Below are positions 10,422 to 24,318 of a stretch of 64,000 bases of DNA, piece by piece (position 1 is the stretch's first letter; every line of letters starts with the position of its first letter). A program made the translations under genes and the position numbers. The DNA is from Hyperoodon ampullatus (Eukaryota > Chordata > Mammalia > Artiodactyla > Ziphiidae): contig CATKHW010000280.1 in NCBI GenBank assembly GCA_949752795.1, positions 1 through 64,000 of the forward strand, written 5' to 3'. The notes beneath the pieces were generated by a model. That model did no database searches. It saw nothing but the letters and a program-made list of their open reading frames with translations, and was not told the DNA's origin.

Positions 10422-12149
10422 GGAATGACCCTATCTACAACGACAGCTGGATGTGGCATAAGACTGGACACTTGGGACTGAGAGGATTGGTGAGATTTGG
10501 TGAGCAAATGCAGACCCTTTAAAGCAATAATGCATGGCACCAATTCCATGGTTCCCAACTGTCCAGGTTGAAGGGAATATTACTACAGTTATAACATGTA
10601 CGGGAAACCTAGAGAACGGACACACTGTGAATACGAAAGGTTTCTAAAACTCAACGAATAGTCCCTCTCCTGGTGCTCCGGTTTGACTTTCCATCTGCTT
10701 TACTATCAACCTCCCAACTTGGAGAGACAGCCCCTTTAACCTCCTGGTTCGCACAGGTTGCCAATTTGGCAGAGGATGAAAGGGAAGAGGGATAACCAAT
10801 GAGAGAGTAGCTGTTAGGCATTTGGACGGGCACATATCACTGTAATTTCCCGGCAGGAAGAAGAATTAACCAAAGTCTCAGCCACCCACCGGGAACCAGT
10901 ATAGGTCATGAACCAAAATTTTGGACTTGCGGTCAGCTCACCAAAAACGAGTTGAAAAATGGAGCTCAGGGGCACAGCAATTCACAAACTGGCCGAGTAA
11001 TAAAGGACAACTATCGTCCAAAAATCTGTTGAGGGAAGGCAACGAGGCGGACTTGAAAGCGAGGCAGAATAGCAGGAAACAGATTTCAAGAGGTACGTTG
11101 GAATCACCTTTAAAGCACAGGAAGAGGGGCACAACTTCGACAATGATGCACTTGGCCAAAAAGGGCGTATGCGTTTTCTCCTTCAGGAGAAAACGCATAC
11201 GCCCTTTTTGGTCAAGCAAGCAAGCGGGCAATGCAAATCTACACTACAAAGAAGTATCACTTCCCACCGGTCAAAAGGGACATCCACAAAATGTGTTAAA
11301 ACCAGAAAGGCAAGACAGGCCCTGGAGAACAGGGAGCCTTCTTATGCTGATGGGTGGGATGTAAATTGCCAACTGCCTCTCTGGAGGAGTGCATTGTGTT
11401 CCCTAAAACAAGTAAACAACAGAGCTACAGAGCCAAGGGCACTTCCAGTCTAGGGAATATACCTTGGGAAAACTGAATATCAATAAGACAGACCCACCCC
11501 AAAATTTAGGGCTGCACTGCTTACAAGGACCTCAACTTGGGTACACCTTAAATATCCCAGGAAATATAAAAATGGTTCAAAAAATTGTGGTATTACGTAC
11601 GATGGAATATCCCTCAGCCATGAAATCAATGTCATAAGACCAGTAGCAGAAAAATGGGTGGATTCAGGTACGATGATTCTAAGTGAAATAAGTCACACAG
11701 AAAAAGAAACATCATAAGATATCACTTATGAAGATACTGTAAACATGGCTACACTTGAACTGAGTTAGGAAAGAGAACAGTGTCTCACATTTAGAAAACA
11801 GTCTTATGCCTGCTTAAGGGGGAAGGAGAGGTGGGGTGATGCATAAACCCAGAGTTTGATATAAGCACAGGTACCGTTCCAAAAACCAACTATGGAATAG
11901 ACAAGACCTACACCTTCCTCAGTGAAAGGGACTCAAAACCCCATATTTCCCACAGAGGAATATATCTGACTAGTAAGAATCTTAAAACCTATGTATTGAT
12001 ATGTCTCCGTAAGGGAATCAAGTGTGTCTAGACTTGCATAAACATGGCATCGAGAATCAGCTCAAACCCACTATAAAAAGGAATTTCAAAAACAAAACAA
12101 AAAAACTGGGAAATTCTTTACAATTCCTTCAGGGTCTCTGATGAAACCT
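10422..12149 (+). repeat. Satellite monomer 7, palindrome-centre deletion
   Basis: This is a 1,728-bp near-identical copy of monomer 4, 5,206 bp downstream. The reduced palindrome is at 11151-11216 and the other deletions are the same. Confidence 0.95.
11151..11216. repeat. Palindrome with 8-bp centre deletion (copy 7)
   Basis: The same deletion and the same outer mismatch as in copy 4 show common descent through the 5,206-bp duplication and not a second event. Confidence 0.95.
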
Positions 12150-13888
12150 GGAATGACCCTATCTACAACGACAGTTGGATGTGTCATAAGGCTGGACACT
12201 TGGGACTGAGAGGATTGGTGAGATTTGGTGAGCAAATGCAGACCCTTTAAAGCAATAATGCATGGCACCCTTTCCATGGTTCCCAACTCTTCAGGTTGAT
12301 GGGAATATTACTACAGTTATAACATGTACTGGAAACCTAGAGAACGGACACACTGTGAATACGAAAGGTTTCTAAAACTCAACGAATAGTCCCTCTCCTG
12401 GTGCTCCGGTTTGACTTTCCATCTGCTTTACTATCAACCTCCCAACATGGAGAGACAGACCCTTTAACCTCCTGGTTCGCACAGTTTGCCAATTTGGCAG
12501 AGGATGAAAGGGAAGAGGGAGAACCAATGAGAGAGTAGCTGTTAGGCATTTGGACGGGCACATATCACTCTAATTTCCCAGCAGGAAGAATAATTAACCA
12601 ACGTCTCAGCCACCCACCGGGAACCAGTATAGGTCCTGAACCAAAATTTTGGACTTGCGGTCAGCTCACCAAAAACGAGTTGAAAAATGGAGCTCAGGGG
12701 CACAGCAATTCACAAACTGGCCGAGTAATAAAGGACAACTATCGTCCAAAAATCTGTTGAGGGAAGGTAATTAGGCGGACTTGAAAGCGAGGCAGAATAG
12801 CAGGAAACAGATTTCAAGAGGTACGTTGGAATCGCCTTTAAAGCACAGGAAGAGGGGCACAACTTCGACAATGATGCACTTGGCCAAAAAGGGCGTATGC
12901 GTTTTCTCCTGAATATATTCAGGAGAAAACGCATATGCCCTTTTTGGGCAAGCAAGCAAGCGGGCAATGCAAATCTGCACTACAAAGAAGTATCACTTCC
13001 CACCGGTCAAAAGGGACATCCACAAAATGTGTAAAAACCAGAAAGGCAAGACAGGCCCTGGAGAACAGGGAGCCTTGTTATGCTGATGGGCGGGATGTAA
13101 ATTGCCAACTGCCTCTCTGGAGGAGTGCACTGTTTTCCCTAAAACAAGTAAACAACAGAGCTACAGAGCCAAGGGCACTTCCAGTCTAGGGAATATTCCT
13201 AGGGAAAACTGAAAATTAATAAGACAGAGCCAACCCAAAATTTAGGGCTGCACTGCTTACAAGGACCTCAACTTGGGTACACCTTAAATATCCCAGGAAA
13301 TATAAAAATGGTTCAAAAAATTGTGGTATTTACGTACGATGGAATATCCCTCAGCCATGAAATCAATGTCATAAGACCAGTAGCAGCAAAATGGGTGGAT
13401 TCAGGTACGATGATTCTAAGTGAAATAAGTCACACAGAAAAAGAAACTTATCATAAGATATCACTTATGAAGATCCTGTAAACATGGCTACACTTGAGCT
13501 GAGTTAGGAAAGAGAACAGTGTCTCACATTTAGAAAACACTCTTATGCCTGCTTAAGCGGGAAGGAGAGGTGGGGTGATGCATAAAACCAGAGTTTGATA
13601 TAAGCACAGGTACCGTTCCAAAAACCAACTATGGAATAGACAAGACCTACACCTTCCTCAGTGAAAGGGACTCAAAACCCCATATTTCCCGCAGAGGAAT
13701 ATATCTGACTAGTAAGAATCTTAAAACCTATGTATTGATATGTCTCCGTAAGGGAATAAAGTGTGTCTAGACTGGCATAAACATGGCAGCGAGAATCATC
13801 TCAAACCCACTATAAAAAGGAATTTCAAAAAGAAAACAAAAAAACTGGGAAATTCTTTACAATTCCTTCAGGGTCTCTGATGAAACCT
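12150..13888 (+). repeat. Satellite monomer 8
   Basis: It is a near-identical copy of monomer 5. Palindrome 12879-12952 has catatgccc plus ttgggcaag in the right arm. Later private changes are acagttggatgtgtc near 12171, cctagggaaaac near 13199 and cttgagctgag near 13494. Confidence 0.95.
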
Positions 13889-15627
13889 GGAATGACCCTA
13901 TTTACAATGACAGCTCGATGTGGCATAAGGCTGGAAACTTGGGACTGAGAGGATTGGTGAGATTGGGTGAGCAAATGCAGACCCTTTAAAGCAATAATGC
14001 CTGGCACCCATTCCATGGGTCCCAACTCTCCAGGTTGAAGGGAATATTACTACAGTTATAACATGTACCGGAAACCAAGAGAACGGACAAACTGTGAATA
14101 TGAAAGTTTTCTAAAACTCAACGAATAGTCCCTCTCCTGGTGCTCCGGTTTGACTTTCCATCTGCTTTACTATCAACCTCCCAACTTGGAGAGACAGCCC
14201 CTTTAACCTCCTGGTTCGCACAGGTTGCCAATTTGGCAGAGGATGAAAGGGAAGAAGGAGAACCAATGAGAGAGTAGCTGTTAGGCATTTGGACGGGCAC
14301 ATATCACTGTAATTTCCCGGCAGGAAGAAGAATTAACCAAAGTCTCAGTCACCCACCGGGAACCAGTATAGGTCCTGAACCAAAATTTTGGACTTGCGGT
14401 CAGCTCACCGAAAACGAGTTGAAAAATGGAGCTCAGGGGCACAGCAATTCACAAACTGTCCGAGTAATAAAGGACAACTATCGTCCAAAAACCTGTTGAG
14501 GGAAGGCAACGAGGCGGACTTGAAAGCGAGGCAGAATAGCAGGAAACAGATTTAAAGAGGTACGTTGGAATCGCCTTTAAAGCACAGGAAGAGGGGCACA
14601 ACTTCGACAATGATGCACTTGGCCAAAAAGGGCGTATGCGTTTTCTCCTGAATATATTCAGGAGAAAACGCATACGCCCTTTTTGGCCAAGCAAGCAAGC
14701 GGGCAATGCAAATCTGCACTACAAAGTAGTATCACTTCCCACCGGTCAAAAGGTACATCCAAAAAATGTGTAAAAACCAGAAAGGCAAGAAAAGCCCTGG
14801 AGAACAGGGAGGCTTGTTATGCTGATGGGCGGCATGTAAATTGCCAACTGCCTCTCTGGAGGAGTGCACTGTTTTCCCTAAAACAAGTAAACAACAGAGC
14901 TACAGAGCCAAGGGCACTTCCAGTCTAGGGAATATTCCTTGGGAAAACTGAAAATTAATAAGACAGAGCCAACCCAAAATTTAGGGCTGCACTGCTTACA
15001 AGGACCTCAACTTGGGTACACCTTAAATATCCCAGGAAATATAAAAATGGTTCAAAAAATTGTGGTATTTACGTACGATGGAATTTCCCTCAGCCATGAA
15101 ATCAATGTCATAAGACCAGTAGCAGCAAAATGGGTGGATTCAGGTACGATGATTCTAAGTGAAATAAGTCACACAGAAAAAGAAACTTATCATAAGATAT
15201 CACTTATGAAGATCCTGTAAACATGGCTACACTTGAACTGAGTTAGGAAAGAGAACAGTGTCTCACATTTAGAAAACACTCTTATGCCTGCTTAAGCGGG
15301 AAGGAGAGGTGGGGTGATGCATAAAACCAGAGTTTGATATAAGCACAGGTACCGTTCCAAAAACCAACTATGGAATAGACAAGACCTACACCTTCCTCAG
15401 TGAAAGGGACTCAAAACCCCATATTTCCCGCAGAGGAATATATCTGACTAGTAAGAATCTTAAAACCTATGTATTGATATGTCTCCGTAAGGGAATCAAG
15501 TGTGTCTAGACTGGCATAAACATGGCAGCGAGAATCAGCTCAAACCCACTATAAAAAGGAATTTCAAAAACAAAACAAAAAAACTGGGAAATTCTTTACA
15601 ATTCCTTCAGGCTCTCTGATGAAACCT
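13889..15627 (+). repeat. Satellite monomer 9
   Basis: Palindrome 14618-14691 is perfect. The left marker is a hybrid (gcaataatgcctggc). The segment just right of the palindrome has several private changes (caaagtagtatc, aaggtacatcc, ggcaagaaaagcc). The right half matches monomers 5 and 8. Confidence 0.95.
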
Positions 15628-17366
15628 GGAATGACCCTATTTACAATGACAGCTCGATGTGGCATAAGGCTGGAAACTTGGGACTGAGAGGATTGGTGAG
15701 ATTGGGTGAGCAAATGCAGACCCTTTAAAGCAATAATGCCTGGCACCCATTCCATGGGTCCCAACTCTCCAGGTTGAAGGGAATATTACTACAGTTATAA
15801 CATGTACCGGAAACCAAGAGAACGGACACACTGTGAATACGAAAGGTTTCTAAAACTCAACGAATAGTCCCTCTCCTGGTGCTCCGGTTTGACTTTCCAT
15901 CTGCTTTACTATCAACCTCCCAACTTGGAGAGACAGACCCTTTAACCTCCTGGTTCGCACAGGTTGCCAATTTGGCAGAGGATGAAAGGGAAGAGGGAGA
16001 ACCAATGAGAGAGTAGCTGTTAGGCATTTGGACGAGCACATATCACTCTAATTTCCAGGCAGGAAGAATAATTAACCAACGTCTCAGCCACCCACCGGGA
16101 ACCAGTATAGTTCCTGAACCAAAATTTTGGACTTGCGGTCAGCTCACAAAAAACGAGTTGAAAAATGGAGCTCAGGGGCACAACAATTCACAAACTGGCC
16201 GAGTAATAAAGGACAACTATCGTCCAAAAATCTGTTGAGGGAAGGCAACGAGGCAGACTTGAATGCGAGGCAGAATAGCAGGAAACAGATTTCAAGAGGT
16301 ACGTTGGAATCGCCTTTAAAGCACAGGAAGAGGGGCACAACTTCGACAATGATGCACTTGGCCAAAAAGGGCGTATGCGTTTTCTCCTGAATATAATCAG
16401 GAGAAAACGCATACGCCCTTTTTGGCCAAGCAAGCAAGCGGGCAATGCAAATCTACACTACAAAGAAGTATCACTTCCCACCGGTCAAAAGGGACATCCA
16501 CAAAATGTGTAAAAACCAGAAAGGCAAGACAGGCCCTGGAGAACAGGGAGCCTTGTTATGCTGATGGGCGGGATGTAAATTGCCAACTGCCTCTCTGGAG
16601 GAGTGCATTGTGTTCCCTAAAACAAGTAAACAACAGAGCTACAGAGCCAAGGGCACTTCCAGTCTAGGGAATATACCTTGGGAAAACTGAAAATCAATAA
16701 GACAGAGCCACCCCAAAATTTAGGGCTGCACTGCTTACAAGGACCTCAACTTGGGTACACCTTAAATATCCCAGGAAATATAAAAATGGTTCAAAAAATT
16801 GTGGTACTTACGTACGATGGAATATCCCTCAGCCATGAAATCAATGTCATAAGACCAGTAGCAGCAAAATGGGTGGATTCAGGTACGATGATTCTAAGTG
16901 AAATAAGTCACACAGAAAAAGAAACTTATCATAAGATATCACTTATGAAGATCCTGTAAACATGGCTACATTTGAACTGAGTTAGGAAAGAGAACAGTGT
17001 CTCACATTTAGAAAACACTCTTATGCCTGCTTAAGGGGGAAGGAGAGGTGGGGTGATGCATAAAACCAGAGTTTGATATAAGCACAGGTACCGTTCCAAA
17101 AACCAACTATGGAATAGACAAGACCTAAACCTTCCTCAGTGAAAGGGACTCAAAACCCCATATTTCCCGCAGAGGAATATATCTGACTAGTAAGAATCTT
17201 AAAACCTATGTATTGATATGTCTCCGTAAGGGAATCAAGTGTGTCTAGACTGGCATAAACATGGCTGTGAGAATCAGCTCAAACCCACTATAAAATGGAA
17301 TTTCAAAAACAAAACAAAAAAACTGGGAAATTCTTTACAATTCCTTCAGGGTCACTGATGAAACCT
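15628..17366 (+). repeat. Satellite monomer 10
   Basis: Palindrome 16357-16430 has one centre change (gaatataatc). The left part shares gcaataatgcctggc and ttacaatgacagctcg with monomer 9, a neighbour-to-neighbour similarity. Confidence 0.95.
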
Positions 17367-19104
17367 GGAATGACCCTATGTACAACGACAGCTGTTTGAG
17401 GCATAAGGCTGGACACTTGGGACTGAGAGGATTGGTGAGATTGGGTGAACAAATGCAGACCCTTTAAAGCACAAATGCCTGGCACACATTCCATGTGTCC
17501 CAACTCTCCAGGTTAAAGGGTATATTACTACACCTATAACATGTACGGGAAACCTAGAGAACGGACACACTGTGAATACGAAAGGTTTCTAAAACTCAAC
17601 GAATAGTCCCTCTCCTGGTGCTCGTGTTTGACTTTCCATCTGCTTTACTATCAGCCTCCCATCTTAGAGAGACAGCCCCTTTAAACTCCTGGTTCGCACA
17701 GGCTGCCAAATTGGCAGAGGATGAAAGGGAAGAGGGAGAACCAATGAGAGAGTAGCTGTTAGGCATTTGGATGGGCACATATCACTCTAATTTCCTGGCA
17801 GGAAGAAGAATTAACCAAAGTCTCAGTCACCCCCCGGGAACCAGTATAGGTCCTGAACCAAAATTATGGACTTGCGGTCAGCTCACAGAACACGAGTTGA
17901 AAAATGGAGCTCAGGGGCTCAGCAATTCACAAACTGGCCGAGTAATAAAGGACAACTATCGTCCAAAAATCTGTTGAGGGAAGGAAACGAGGCGGACTTG
18001 AAAGCGAGGCAGAATAGCAGGAAACAGATTTCAAGAGGTACGTTGGAATCGCCTTTAAAGCACAGGAAGAGGGGCACAACTTCGACAATGATGCACTTGG
18101 CCAAAAAGGGCGTATGCGTTTTCTCCTGAATATATTCAGGAGAAAACGCATACGCCCTTTTTGGCCAAGCAAGCAAGCGGGCAATGCAAATCTGCACTAC
18201 AAAGAAGTATCACTTCCCACCGGTCAAAGGGACATCCACAAAATGTGTAAAAACCAGAAAGGCAAGACAGGCCCTGGAGAAAAGGGAGCCTTGTTATGCT
18301 GATGGGCCAGATGTAAATTGCCAACTGCCTCTCTGGAGGAGTGCATTGTGTTCCCTAAAACAAGTAAACAACAGAGCGACAGAGCCAAGGGCACTTCCAG
18401 TCTAGGGAATATACCTTGGGAAAACTGAAAATCAATAAGACAGAGCCACCCGAAAATTTAGGGCTGCACTGCTTACAAGGACCTCAACTTGGGTACACCT
18501 TAAATATCCCAGGAAATATAAAAATGGTTCAAAAAATTGTGGTACTTACGTATGATGGAATATCCCTCAGCCATGAAATGAATGTCATAAGACCAGTAGC
18601 AGCAAAATGGGTGGATTCAGGTATGATGATTCTAAGTGAAATAAGTCACACAGAAAAAGAAACTTATCATAAGATATCACTTATGAAGATCCTGTAAACA
18701 TGGCTACACTTGAACTGAGTTAGGAAAGAGAACAGTGGCTCACATTTAGAAAACACTCTTATGCCTGCTTAAGGGGGAAGGAGAGGTGGGGTGATGCATA
18801 AAACCAGAGTTTGATATAAGAACAGGTACCGTTCCAAAAACCAACTATGGAATAGACAAGACCTACACCTTCCTCAGTGAAAGGGAATCAAAACCCCATA
18901 TTTCCCGCAGAGGAATATATCTGACTAGTAAGAATCTTATAACCTATGTATTGATATGTCTCCGTAAGGGAATCAAGTGTGTCTAGACTGGCATAAACAT
19001 GGCAGCGAGAATCAGCTCAAACCGACTATAAAAAGGAATTTCAAAAACAAAACAAAAAAACTGGGAAATTCCTTACAATTCCTTCAGGGTCTCTGATGAA
19101 ACCT
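17367..19104 (+). repeat. Satellite monomer 11
   Basis: Palindrome 18096-18169 is perfect. This is the first copy with the gcacaaatgcc marker. It also has many private changes in the left part (gctgtttgaggc near 17390, ggtatattactacacc near 17519) and loses one A near 18228. Confidence 0.95.
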
Positions 19105-20842
19105 GGAATGACCCTATATACAACGACAGCTGGATGTGGCATAAGGCTGCACACTTGGGACTGAGAGGATTGTTGAGATTGGGTGAGCAAATGCATACCC
19201 TTTAAAGCACAAATCCCTGGCACCCATTCCATGGGTCCTAACTCTCCAGGTTAAGGGGAACATTACTACAGCTATAACATGTACGGGAAACCTAGAGAAC
19301 AGACACACTGTGAATACGAAAGGTTTCTATAACTCAAAGAATAGTCCCTCTCCTGGTGCTCCGGTTTGACTTTCCATCTGCTTTACTATCAACCTCCCAA
19401 CTTGGAGAGACAGCCCCTTTAACCTCCTGGTTCGCACAGGTTGCCAATTGGCAGAGGATGAAAGGGAAGAGGGAGAACCAATGAGAGAGTAGCTGTTAGG
19501 CATTTGGACGGGCACATATCACTCTAATTTCCCGGCAGGAAGAATAATTAACCAACGTCTCAGCCACCCACCGGGAACCAGTATAGGTCCTGAACCAAAA
19601 TTTTGGACTTGCGGTCAGCTCACCAAAAACGAGTTGAAAAATGGAGCTCAGGGGCACAACAATTCACAAACTGGCCGAGTAATAAAGGACAACCATCGTC
19701 CAAAAATCTGTTGAGGGAAGGCAACGAGGCGGACTTGAAAGCGAGGCAGAATAGCAGGAAACAGATTTCAAGAGGTACGTTGGAATCGCCTTTAAAGCAC
19801 AGGAAGAGGGGCACAATTTCGACAATGATGCACTTGGCCAAAAAGGGCGTATGCGTTTTCTCCTGAATATATTCAGAAGAAAACGCATACGCCCTTTTTG
19901 GCCAAGCAAGCAAGCGGGCAATGCAAATCTACACTACAGAGAAGCATCACTTCCCACCGGTCAAAAGGGACATCCACAAAATGTGTAAAAACCAGAAAGG
20001 CAAGACAGGCCCTGGAAAACAGGGAGCCTTGTTATGCTGATGGGCGGGATGTAAATTGCCAACTGCCTCTCTGGAGGAGTGCATTGTGTTCCCTAAAACA
20101 AGTAAACAACAGAGCTACAGAGCCAAGGGCACTTCCAGTCTAGGGAATATACCTTGGGAAAACTGAAAATCAATAAGACAGAGCCACCCCAAAATTTAGG
20201 GCTGCACTGCTTACAAGGACCTCAACTTGGGTACACCTTAAATATCCCAGGAAATATAAAAATGGTTCAAAAAATTGTGGTACTTACGTACGATGGAATA
20301 TCCCTCAGCCATGAAATCAATGTCATAAGACCAGTAGCAGCAAAATGGGTGGATTCAGGTACGATGATTCTAAGTGAAATAAGTCACACAGAAAAAGAAA
20401 CTTATCATAAGATATCACTTATGAAGATCCTGTAAACATGGCTACACTTGAACTGAGTTAGGAAAGAGAACAGTGCCTCACATTTAGAAAACACTCTTAT
20501 GCCTGCTTAAGGGGGAAGGAGAGGTGGGGTGATGCATAAAACCAGAGTTTGATATAAGCACAGGTACCGTTCCAAAAACCAACTATGGAATAGACAAGAC
20601 CTAAACCTTCCTCAGTGAAAGGGACTCAAAACCCCATATTTCCCGCAGAGGAATATATCTGACTAGTAAGAATCTTAAAACGTATGTATTGATATGTCTC
20701 CGTAAGGGAATCAAGTGTGTCCAGACTGGCATAAACATGGCAGCGAGAATCAGCCCCCACCCATGATAAAAAGGAATTTCAAAAACAAAACAAAGAAACT
20801 GTGAAATTCTTTACAATTCCTTCACGGTCTCTGATGAAACCT
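19105..20842 (+). repeat. Satellite monomer 12
   Basis: Palindrome 19833-19906 has one change in the right arm (cagaagaaaac). It lacks one T near 19448 (gccaattggc). The marker is gcacaaatccc. Confidence 0.95.
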
Positions 20843-22581
20843 GGAATGACCTTATCTACAATGACAGCTGGACGTGGCATAAGGCTGGACACTTGGGACT
20901 GAGGGGATTGGTGAGATTGGGTGAGCAAATAAAGACCCTTTAAAGCAATAATGCATGGCACCCATTCCATGGGTCCCAACTCTCCAGGTTGAAGGGAATA
21001 TTACTACAGTTATAACATGTACGGGAAACCTAGAGAACGGACACACTGTGAATACGAAAAGTTTCTAAAACTCAACGAATAGTCCCTCTCCTGGTGCTCC
21101 GGTTTGACTTTCCATCTGCTTTACTATCAATCTCCCAACTAGGAGAGACAGACCCTTTAACCTCCTGGTTCGCACAGGTTGCCAATTTGGCAGAGGATGA
21201 AAGGGAAGAGGGAGAACCAATGAGAGAGTAGCTGTTAGGCATTTGGACGGGCACATATCACTCTATTTTACTGGTAGGAAGAAGAATAAACCAAAGTCTC
21301 ATCCACCCAACGGGAACCAGCATAGGTCCTGAACCAAAATTTTGGACATGCGGTCAGCTCACAAAAAACGAGTTGAAAAATGGAGCTCAGGGGCACAGCA
21401 ATTCACAAACTGGCCGAGTAATAAAGGACAACTATCGTCCAAAAATCTGTTGAGGGAAGGCAACGAGGCGGACTTGAAAGCGAGGCAGAATAGCAGGAAA
21501 CAGATTTCAAGAGGTACGTTGGAATCGCCTTTAAAGCACAGGAAGAGGGGCACAACTTCGACAATGATGCACTTGGCCAAAAACGGCGTATGCGTTTTCT
21601 CCTGAATATATACAGGAGAAAACGCATACGCCCGTTTTGGCCAAGCAAGCAACCGGGCAATGCAAAACTGCACTACAAAGAGGTATCACTTCCCACTGGT
21701 CAAAAGGGACATCCACAAAATGTGTAAAAACCAGAAAGGCAAGACAGGCCCTGGAGAACAGGGAGCCTTGTTATGCTTATGGGCGGAATGTACATTGCCA
21801 ACTGCCTCTCTGGAGGAGTGCATTGTGTTCCCTAAAACAAGTAAACAACAGAGCTTCAGAGCCAAGTGCACTTCCAGTCTAGGGAATATACCTTGGGAAA
21901 ACTGAAATTCAATAAGACAGAGCCACCCCAAAATTTAGGGCTGCACTGCTTACAAGGACCTCAACTTGGGTCCACCTTAAATATCCCAGGAAATATAAAA
22001 ATGGTTCAAAAAATTGTGGTACTTACATACGATGGAATATCCCTCAGCCATGAAATCAATGTCATAAGACCAGTAGCAGCAAAATGGGTGGATTCAGGTA
22101 CGATGATTCTAAGTGAAATAAGTCACACAGAAAAAGAAACTTATCATAAGATATCACTTATGAAGATCCTGTAAACATGGCTACACTTGAACTGAGTTAG
22201 GAAAGAGAACAGTGTCTCACATTTAGAAAACACTCTTATGCCTGCCTAAGGGGGAAGGAGAGGTGGGGTGATGCATAAAACCAGAGTTTGATATAAGCAC
22301 AGGTTCCGTTCCAAAAACCAACTATGGAATAGACAAGACATACACCTTCCTCAGTGAAAGGGACTCAAAACCCCATATTTCCCGCAGAGGAATATATCTG
22401 ACTAGTAAGAATCTTAAAACATATGTATTGATATGTCTCCGTAAGGGAATCAAGTGTGTCTAAACTGGCATATAAATCGCAGCGAGGATCAGTTCAAACC
22501 CACTATAAAAAGGAATTTCAAAAACAAAACAATAAAACTGGGAAATTCTTTACAATTCCTTCAGGGTCTCTGATGAAACCT
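20843..22581 (+). repeat. Satellite monomer 13
   Basis: Palindrome 21572-21645 has three changes (aaaaacggcg on the left, atatacagg at the centre, cccgttttgg on the right). The changes on the two arms are at non-paired positions. The in-frame TGA of the ORF2 relic is TTA here (ttatgcttatggg), giving a longer open stretch. Confidence 0.95.
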
Positions 22582-24318
22582 GTAATGACCCTAACTACAA
22601 CGACAGCTGGATGTGGCATAAGGCTGGACACTTCGGACTGAGAGGTTTGGTGAGATTGGGTGAGCAAATGCAGACCCTTTAAAGCACAAATGCCTGGCAC
22701 CCATTCCATGGGTCCCAACTCTCCAGGTTGAAGGGAATATTACTACAGTTATAACATGTACGGGAAACCTAGAGAACGGACACACTGTGAATACGAAAGG
22801 TTTCTAAAACTCAACGAATAGTCCCTCTCCTGGTGCTCCGGTGTGACTTTCCATCTGCTTTACTATCAATCTCCCAACTTGGAGAGACAGCCCCTTTAAC
22901 CTCCTGGTTCGCACAGGTTGCCAATTTGGCAGAGGATGAAAGGGAAGAGGGAGAACCAATGAGAGAGTAGCTGTTAGGCATTTGGACGGGCACATATCAC
23001 TGTAATTTCCCGGCAGGAAGAAGAATTAACCAAAGCTTCAGCCACCCACCGGGAACCAGCATAGGTCCTGAAGCAAAATTTTGGACTTGCGGTCAGCTCA
23101 CCAAAAACGAGTTGAAAAATGGAGCTCAGGGGCACAGCAATTCACAAACTGGCCGAGTAATAAAGGACAACTATCGTCCAAAAATCTGTTGAGGGAAGGC
23201 AACGAGGCAGACTTGAAAGCGAGGCAGAATAGCAGGAAACAGATTTCAAGAGGTACGTTGGAATCACATTTAAAGCACAGGAAGAGGGGCACAACTTCGA
23301 CAATGATGCACTTTGCCAAAAAGGGCGTATGCGTTTTCTCCTGAATATATTCAGGAGAAAACGCATATGCCCTTTTTGGCCAAGCAAGCAAGCGGGCAAT
23401 GCAAATCTGCACTACAAAGAAGTATCACTTCCCACCGGTCAAAAGGGACATCCACAAAATGTGTAAAAACGAGAAAGGCAAGACAGGCCCTGGAGAACAC
23501 GGAGCCTTGTTATGCTTATGGGTGGGATGTAAATTGCCAAGTGCCTCTCTGGAGGAGTACATTGTGTTCCCTAAAACAAGTAAAGAACAGAGATACAGAG
23601 CCAAGGGCACTTCCAGTCTAGGGAATATACTTTGGGAAAACTGAAAATCATAAGTCAGAGCCACACCAAAATTTAGGGCTGCACTGCTTACAAGGACCTC
23701 AACTTGGGTACACCTTAAATATCCCAGGAAATATAAAAATGGTTCAAAAAATTGTGGTACTTACGTACGATGGAATATCCCTCCGCCATGAAAACAATGT
23801 CATAAGACCAGTAGCAGCAAAATGGGTGGATTCAAGTACGATGATTCTAAGTGAAATAAGTCACACAGAAAAAGAAACTTATCATAAGATATCACTTATG
23901 AAGATCCTATAAACATGGCTACACTTGAACTGAGTTAGGAAAGAGAACAGTGTCTCACATTTAGAAAACACTCTTATGCCTGCTTAAGGGGGAAGGAGAG
24001 GTGGGGTGATGCATAAAACCCGAGGTTGATATAAGCACAGGTACCGTTCCAAAAACCAACTATGGAATAGACAAGACCTACACCTTCCTAATTGAAAGGG
24101 ACTCAAAACACCATATTTCCCGCTGAGGAATATATCTGACTAGTAAGAATCTTAAAACCTATGTATTGATATGTCTCCGTAAGGGAATCAAGTGTGTCTA
24201 GACTGGCATAAACATGGCAGCGAGAATCAGCTCAAACCCACTATAAAAAGGAATTTCAAAAAAAAACAAAAAAACTGGGAAATTCTTTACAATTCCTTCA
24301 GGGTCAATGATGAAACCT
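22582..24318 (+). repeat. Satellite monomer 14
   Basis: Palindrome 23311-23384 has ctttgcc on the left and catatgccc on the right. The right half (aaaacgagaaagg, ttatgcttatgggtgg, gaaaatcataagtcagagcc) is shared with monomer 16, two units away. Confidence 0.95.

Larger units (their letters stand above)
9391..13796 (+). repeat. Three-monomer duplication, right member
   Basis: The partner of 4185-8590. Differences include cacagagaaaaag near 9966, acagttggatgtgtc near 12172, gggcaag at 12950, cctaggg near 13199 and cttgagctg near 13494. Confidence 0.85.
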
